Below are positions 20,835 through 22,205 of a stretch of DNA of 22,205 nucleotides, piece by piece. The stretch is from contig LSSN01002360.1 of assembly GCA_001970855.1 (NCBI GenBank), positions 1-22,205 of the forward strand. The letters run 5' to 3'. The DNA comes from Smittium culicis (Eukaryota > Kickxellomycota > Harpellomycetes > Harpellales > Legeriomycetaceae). A model generated the notes under the pieces. That model worked only from the letters and a program-made list of their open reading frames with translations. It ran no database searches and had not been told where the DNA came from. Position numbers and translations under genes: made by a program. Position 1 is the first letter of the stretch, and each line of letters starts with the position of its first letter.

Positions 20835-22205
20835 TTATTTCAAATTTAAAATCGACTCATTCAAGCTATTCGAATAATTTCTTGTGAGTCGATAGTATGT
20901 ATCTAAGATGGTATAGTTCAACCAAAATTCATGAGAAGCTATATAATCAGTCGTTATCCCAGATTTTACCACTAATATAGCGCCTATTTCTCCCCCCTTG
21001 GGAATTGATGCTTTAGGGTCGAATATTATTATATCAGAAATAGATTGTATATATCTTGTGATACTATACACTGATAGAGGCTTGGAGGCATCACTAAGAT
21101 ACCTTATAAGCCTATGTGCTACTAAATTGCTATTGTTAATGTGTGTGAGTTGGTCAGAGATTGAATGTCACCTTTTCCTTGTAGACAATGTACGCATTTA
21201 CTCAGCATAGTATTATATCCAAGCAGGGGTTGATCTGGAATGGCTTTTCAACTCGGAGATCATCCCTTTTTTCTTTAGGAGCTACTACTACAAGTTTTAG
21301 CGCCTCTTGTTCTATGCGGCTACTATGGTAATCAATCCTATGGATGTCGCTTACGCGGAGGATTCATGTTACTGATAGCAGTCAGCAAAGTTTGGCAGAT
21401 ATCTGATTAACAGTGAAGTACGAGTTTTGATCCCATCCTCGAATAAATTCTATAACTGGTGATATATCCATAGTATAATGATTAAAGATATAATGGAAGT
21501 ATCATATAATGCCTTGATAAAATCGGAAAATATTGAATGAGTGGATATCTCGGCTGGAATATCTGAAAGTTGAAGGATCGCTGATTTTTATGCTTATATC
21601 GAGCCTAATTTCAATTTATCTACAGTACATATTTCCGCGAGGTAGTTGATTACTTGAGGAGCGGGAATGGGAGTTAATATCTACTTGATATCCGCCATTC
21701 TAAAAATCGCTGCTGGATAGAACTGTACCTTGATGCACGGCAAACACGTCGATTTCTGAAAAACAATAAAGTAAATATGATAAGCGCCGAGATCTTACTT
21801 TTGGAGGAAACGCTGCAGATTTTTCAGGAAGCCATGCTCCAGTACTTATTTGTTGAGACTGGCGACTTTCAGATTTTCAGTTCTGAAACGACGGTTTTTT
21901 CTCAAAGAAGCAGTGGCTGTGAGAATGATAGATCCATAAGGTTTGGGAAACAGATTTCGTATTTGCACATTGGAATCAAAAGTTTCATTGTGACTCGCTT
22001 GCGGTGGACCTTCTTAACTATGTGAGATATCAGATTCCGCGGAGGGTAGCTGTATGTATTTTTGAATCTGGACAATCGTTGATTCAGCGCATTCTGTCGT
22101 AGTGCTATGTTTTCTGGTAACCATCTGTAGTACCGTTCCGGTTTCCTGTTCTGAGAAAATCCAAGCAGGTTGAGATCGTGGGGTCCATGGTGTGAATTTA
22201 GAGCT
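20835..22205 (-). pseudogene. Decayed DIRS-like retrotransposon: RT/RNase H tail and tyrosine recombinase, cut by the right window edge
   Basis: Read on the minus strand from 22205, broken frames encode ALRQNALNQRLSRFKN and NLISHIVKKVHRK (about 22150-22000), like the RNase H end of DIRS polymerases, then IQQRFLEWRI (about 21720-21690), VINYLAEI (about 21645), SAILQLSDIPAEIS (about 21585) and the recombinase core. Core pieces are RVSDIHRID with the first catalytic Arg (about 21360), LKLVVVAPKEKR (about 21300), VNAYIVYKEKVTF (21206-21165), SVYSITRYIQSISD (about 21075) and a final open frame at 20835-21071 ending LDTYYRL...SILNLK with the likely catalytic Tyr. In-frame stops (for example TGA at about 21209) and frameshifts rule out function. 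DIRS elements integrate through the recombinase rather than an integrase. The family match is from general recollection of fungal YR elements. Confidence 0.7.

Noticed and set aside
20998..21210. Plus-strand open frame in the recombinase region
   Set aside because: Antisense to recognisable recombinase peptides; the same applies to 21777-22025.
1..22205. CRISPR arrays, bacterial operons, rRNA genes
   Set aside because: No regularly spaced short repeats, no Shine-Dalgarno-linked gene clusters and no rRNA-like conserved blocks; introns and gene families are eukaryotic.

Overview
The window reads as nuclear DNA of an AT-rich, intron-containing fungus. The real genes carry spliceosomal introns (44-113 nt, GT...AG), use all three stops in the standard way, and belong to fungal families: a mitochondrial-type PPR protein, a UPF0658 Golgi membrane protein, and an EST1/SMG6 protein with a PIN nuclease. 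The decayed retroelements on the right (a LINE with APE-type endonuclease and RT, and a DIRS-like tyrosine-recombinase element) carry peptide signatures I associate with insect-gut fungi of the Harpellales (Smittium-like, Kickxellomycotina). That placement is inference; no rRNA or other phylogenetic marker is present.

Layout. (1) 1-4017, minus: a long PPR protein in at least four exons, running off the left edge, with a basic N-terminus that looks like a mitochondrial presequence. (2) 4018-6230: intergenic DNA shared with the divergent gene to its right. (3) 6231-7489, plus: a four-exon UPF0658 membrane protein with a 21-nt first exon and a 44-nt intron. (4) 7490-8921: AT-rich spacer holding a promoter-like block of three CCAAT boxes at exact 46-bp steps, two TATAAATA elements and a 3-codon upstream ORF. 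(5) 8922-13726, plus: a two-exon, 1563-residue EST1A/SMG6-like protein with all acidic PIN residues in place. (6) 13727-about 14280: AT-rich spacer. (7) About 14.3-19.6 kb, plus: one badly decayed non-LTR retrotransposon, itself interrupted at 18493-18871 by a roughly 379-bp hairpin-rich insertion flanked by a near-perfect 10-bp duplication; removing the insertion restores the reading frame. (8) 19.6-20.83 kb: non-coding repeat zone with a diverged direct repeat (period about 243 bp) and a roughly 280-bp fold-back. (9) 20835-22205, minus: 3' part of a decayed DIRS-like element (RT/RNase H tail plus tyrosine recombinase), running off the right edge.

The left 13.7 kb is thus a gene-bearing segment (organelle RNA handling, Golgi membrane, mRNA decay/telomere), and the right 8 kb is a nested retroelement graveyard. 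There is no operon-like linkage between genes. The least explained items are the hairpin insertion inside the LINE and the repeat/fold-back block beside the recombinase.
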